From Acidiferrobacteraceae bacterium (GTDB lineage Bacteria; Pseudomonadota; Gammaproteobacteria; HyVt-429), in the NCBI GenBank assembly GCA_011052015.1, contig DRJZ01000142.1:1-53415 (forward strand): 53,415 nt of DNA, in the 5' to 3' direction. Each line of letters opens with the position of its first letter. The stretch's first letter is position 1. The notes below the pieces were generated by a model, which worked only from the letters and a program-made list of their open reading frames with translations, ran no database searches and was not told where the DNA came from. Position numbers and translations under genes: made by a program. Below, in pieces: positions 52,538 through 53,415 of this stretch.

Positions 52538-52924
52538 ATGCAAGTATATTTTTTATGGGCTGCTACTGTAATGAGCATAGTCACTTTCGCAGTGCACACT
52601 TTTATCGGTGGTCCAATTGTAGCTGGGCCATTGCTTGAAAATACGAGTTTGTCAAAAGCTTCAAAATGGCTCAATTATTATACTTGGCACGTTACAACTA
52701 TTTTCACTTTTACTATGGGCGGTGCGTATGCGTACGTAGCACTAAATCCTAATCGTCCAGAATTAGTCGTCTTTCTAACAGTGGTTACTGCTTCTTTATC
52801 TCTTTTGAGTGCAGTAGTAGCGTTGAAAGGAAATATTAATCCCTTTCGCTTTCCATCAACGTCACTTTTCGCTACTTGGCCTAGTCGGTATATTGGTGGA
52901 ATGATTAAAAAGAAAATCCCTTAA
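52538..52924 (+). CDS. Small multi-pass membrane protein
   Basis: 128 aa with four hydrophobic segments; directly follows the attC-like site. Confidence 0.6.
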   Translation: MQVYFLWAATVMSIVTFAVHTFIGGPIVAGPLLENTSLSKASKWLNYYTWHVTTIFTFTMGGAYAYVALNPNRPELVVFLTVVTASLSLLSAVVALKGNINPFRFPSTSLFATWPSRYIGGMIKKKIP

Positions 52925-52936
52925 GAAAGAATATTT

Positions 52937-52998
52937 GGGGTCAGAGTAGAAACTCTAATTTTTTAGAGAAATGTTCTAAATGTTTTTACTCTGATCCC
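52937..52998. repeat. Inverted-repeat MITE/REP-like element (GGGGTCAGAGTAGAAAC...GTTTTTACTCTGATCCC)
   Basis: 17-bp ends match 15/17 as inverted repeats. Confidence 0.65.
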
Positions 52999-53415
52999 GA
53001 AATGCTCCTCAATTATTTCGTTCTAATCTTTCGTGATATCTTTGGATATATATATTATACATATATTATTTTTAAGCGGAGCGCAAAATTTATGAAAAAG
53101 GAATATGATTTTAGAAATCATGGGGTCAGACACCGTGGAATTATATTATCGCGGCCTATAGGGAAAAGGGTGATGAGGTTAAGAAAGCCGGTCAAACAAT
53201 AGGGCACTTCTATTAATTGACAATTCCTTCTACCCCACGAGGGGCACCGAGGTCCCCCAGGGAGAAGGTGAGGATGACGACTGTATGGAAGCAGGTAGAG
53301 CAACGCAGGACGCAGTTGCCGAGGGGATATTAAAATCAATAAGTTACTCTTGGTTGACTCCCTCACCCTCGCCCTTTTATGCCCTAGGGGTACTCCCGGA
53401 GGGAGAAGGTATTAA

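Noticed and set aside
53232-53410. GGGAGAAGGT repeats near the window end as a structured element
   Set aside because: Short common intergenic strings at the window edge; insufficient sequence to define boundaries.

Overview
This 53.4 kb window looks like a gammaproteobacterial chromosome segment. The core includes an ergothioneine locus (egtB/egtC/egtD), an acyl-CoA ligase and acyltransferase, an FMN glutamate-synthase-family protein beside a glutamate dehydrogenase, clpB, htpG, folD, tig-clpP-clpX-lon-hupB-ppiD, fabI and a complete peptide-type ABC transporter. There are seven tRNAs: Pro, Arg, His, Lys, Leu, Val and Asp. The most notable observations are: (1) a ~389-nt group I-like intron splitting tRNA-Arg(UCU) in the anticodon loop, with a 36-nt near-copy of its 3' end (34/36) upstream of the neighbouring tRNA-Pro; (2) a ~1.4 kb integrase-less element after tRNA-Lys, bounded by a perfect 52-bp duplication of the tRNA 3' end; (3) a five-gene minus-strand operon with a CofD/YvcK-like domain fused to a degenerate GT2-like domain, translationally coupled to a HAD phosphatase and a CofC/IspD-like nucleotidyltransferase, next to a GT39-like membrane protein and a GT2 enzyme, which may be an undescribed glycan or lipid modification pathway; (4) a cassette-rich 3' end (49-53 kb) with three copies of a palindromic repeat, one convincing and one weaker attC-like site, toxin-antitoxin-like pairs, a frameshifted gene and a duplicated fragment of the upstream ABC ATPase. 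All calls come from reading the sequence and the supplied ORF track; no database search was run.
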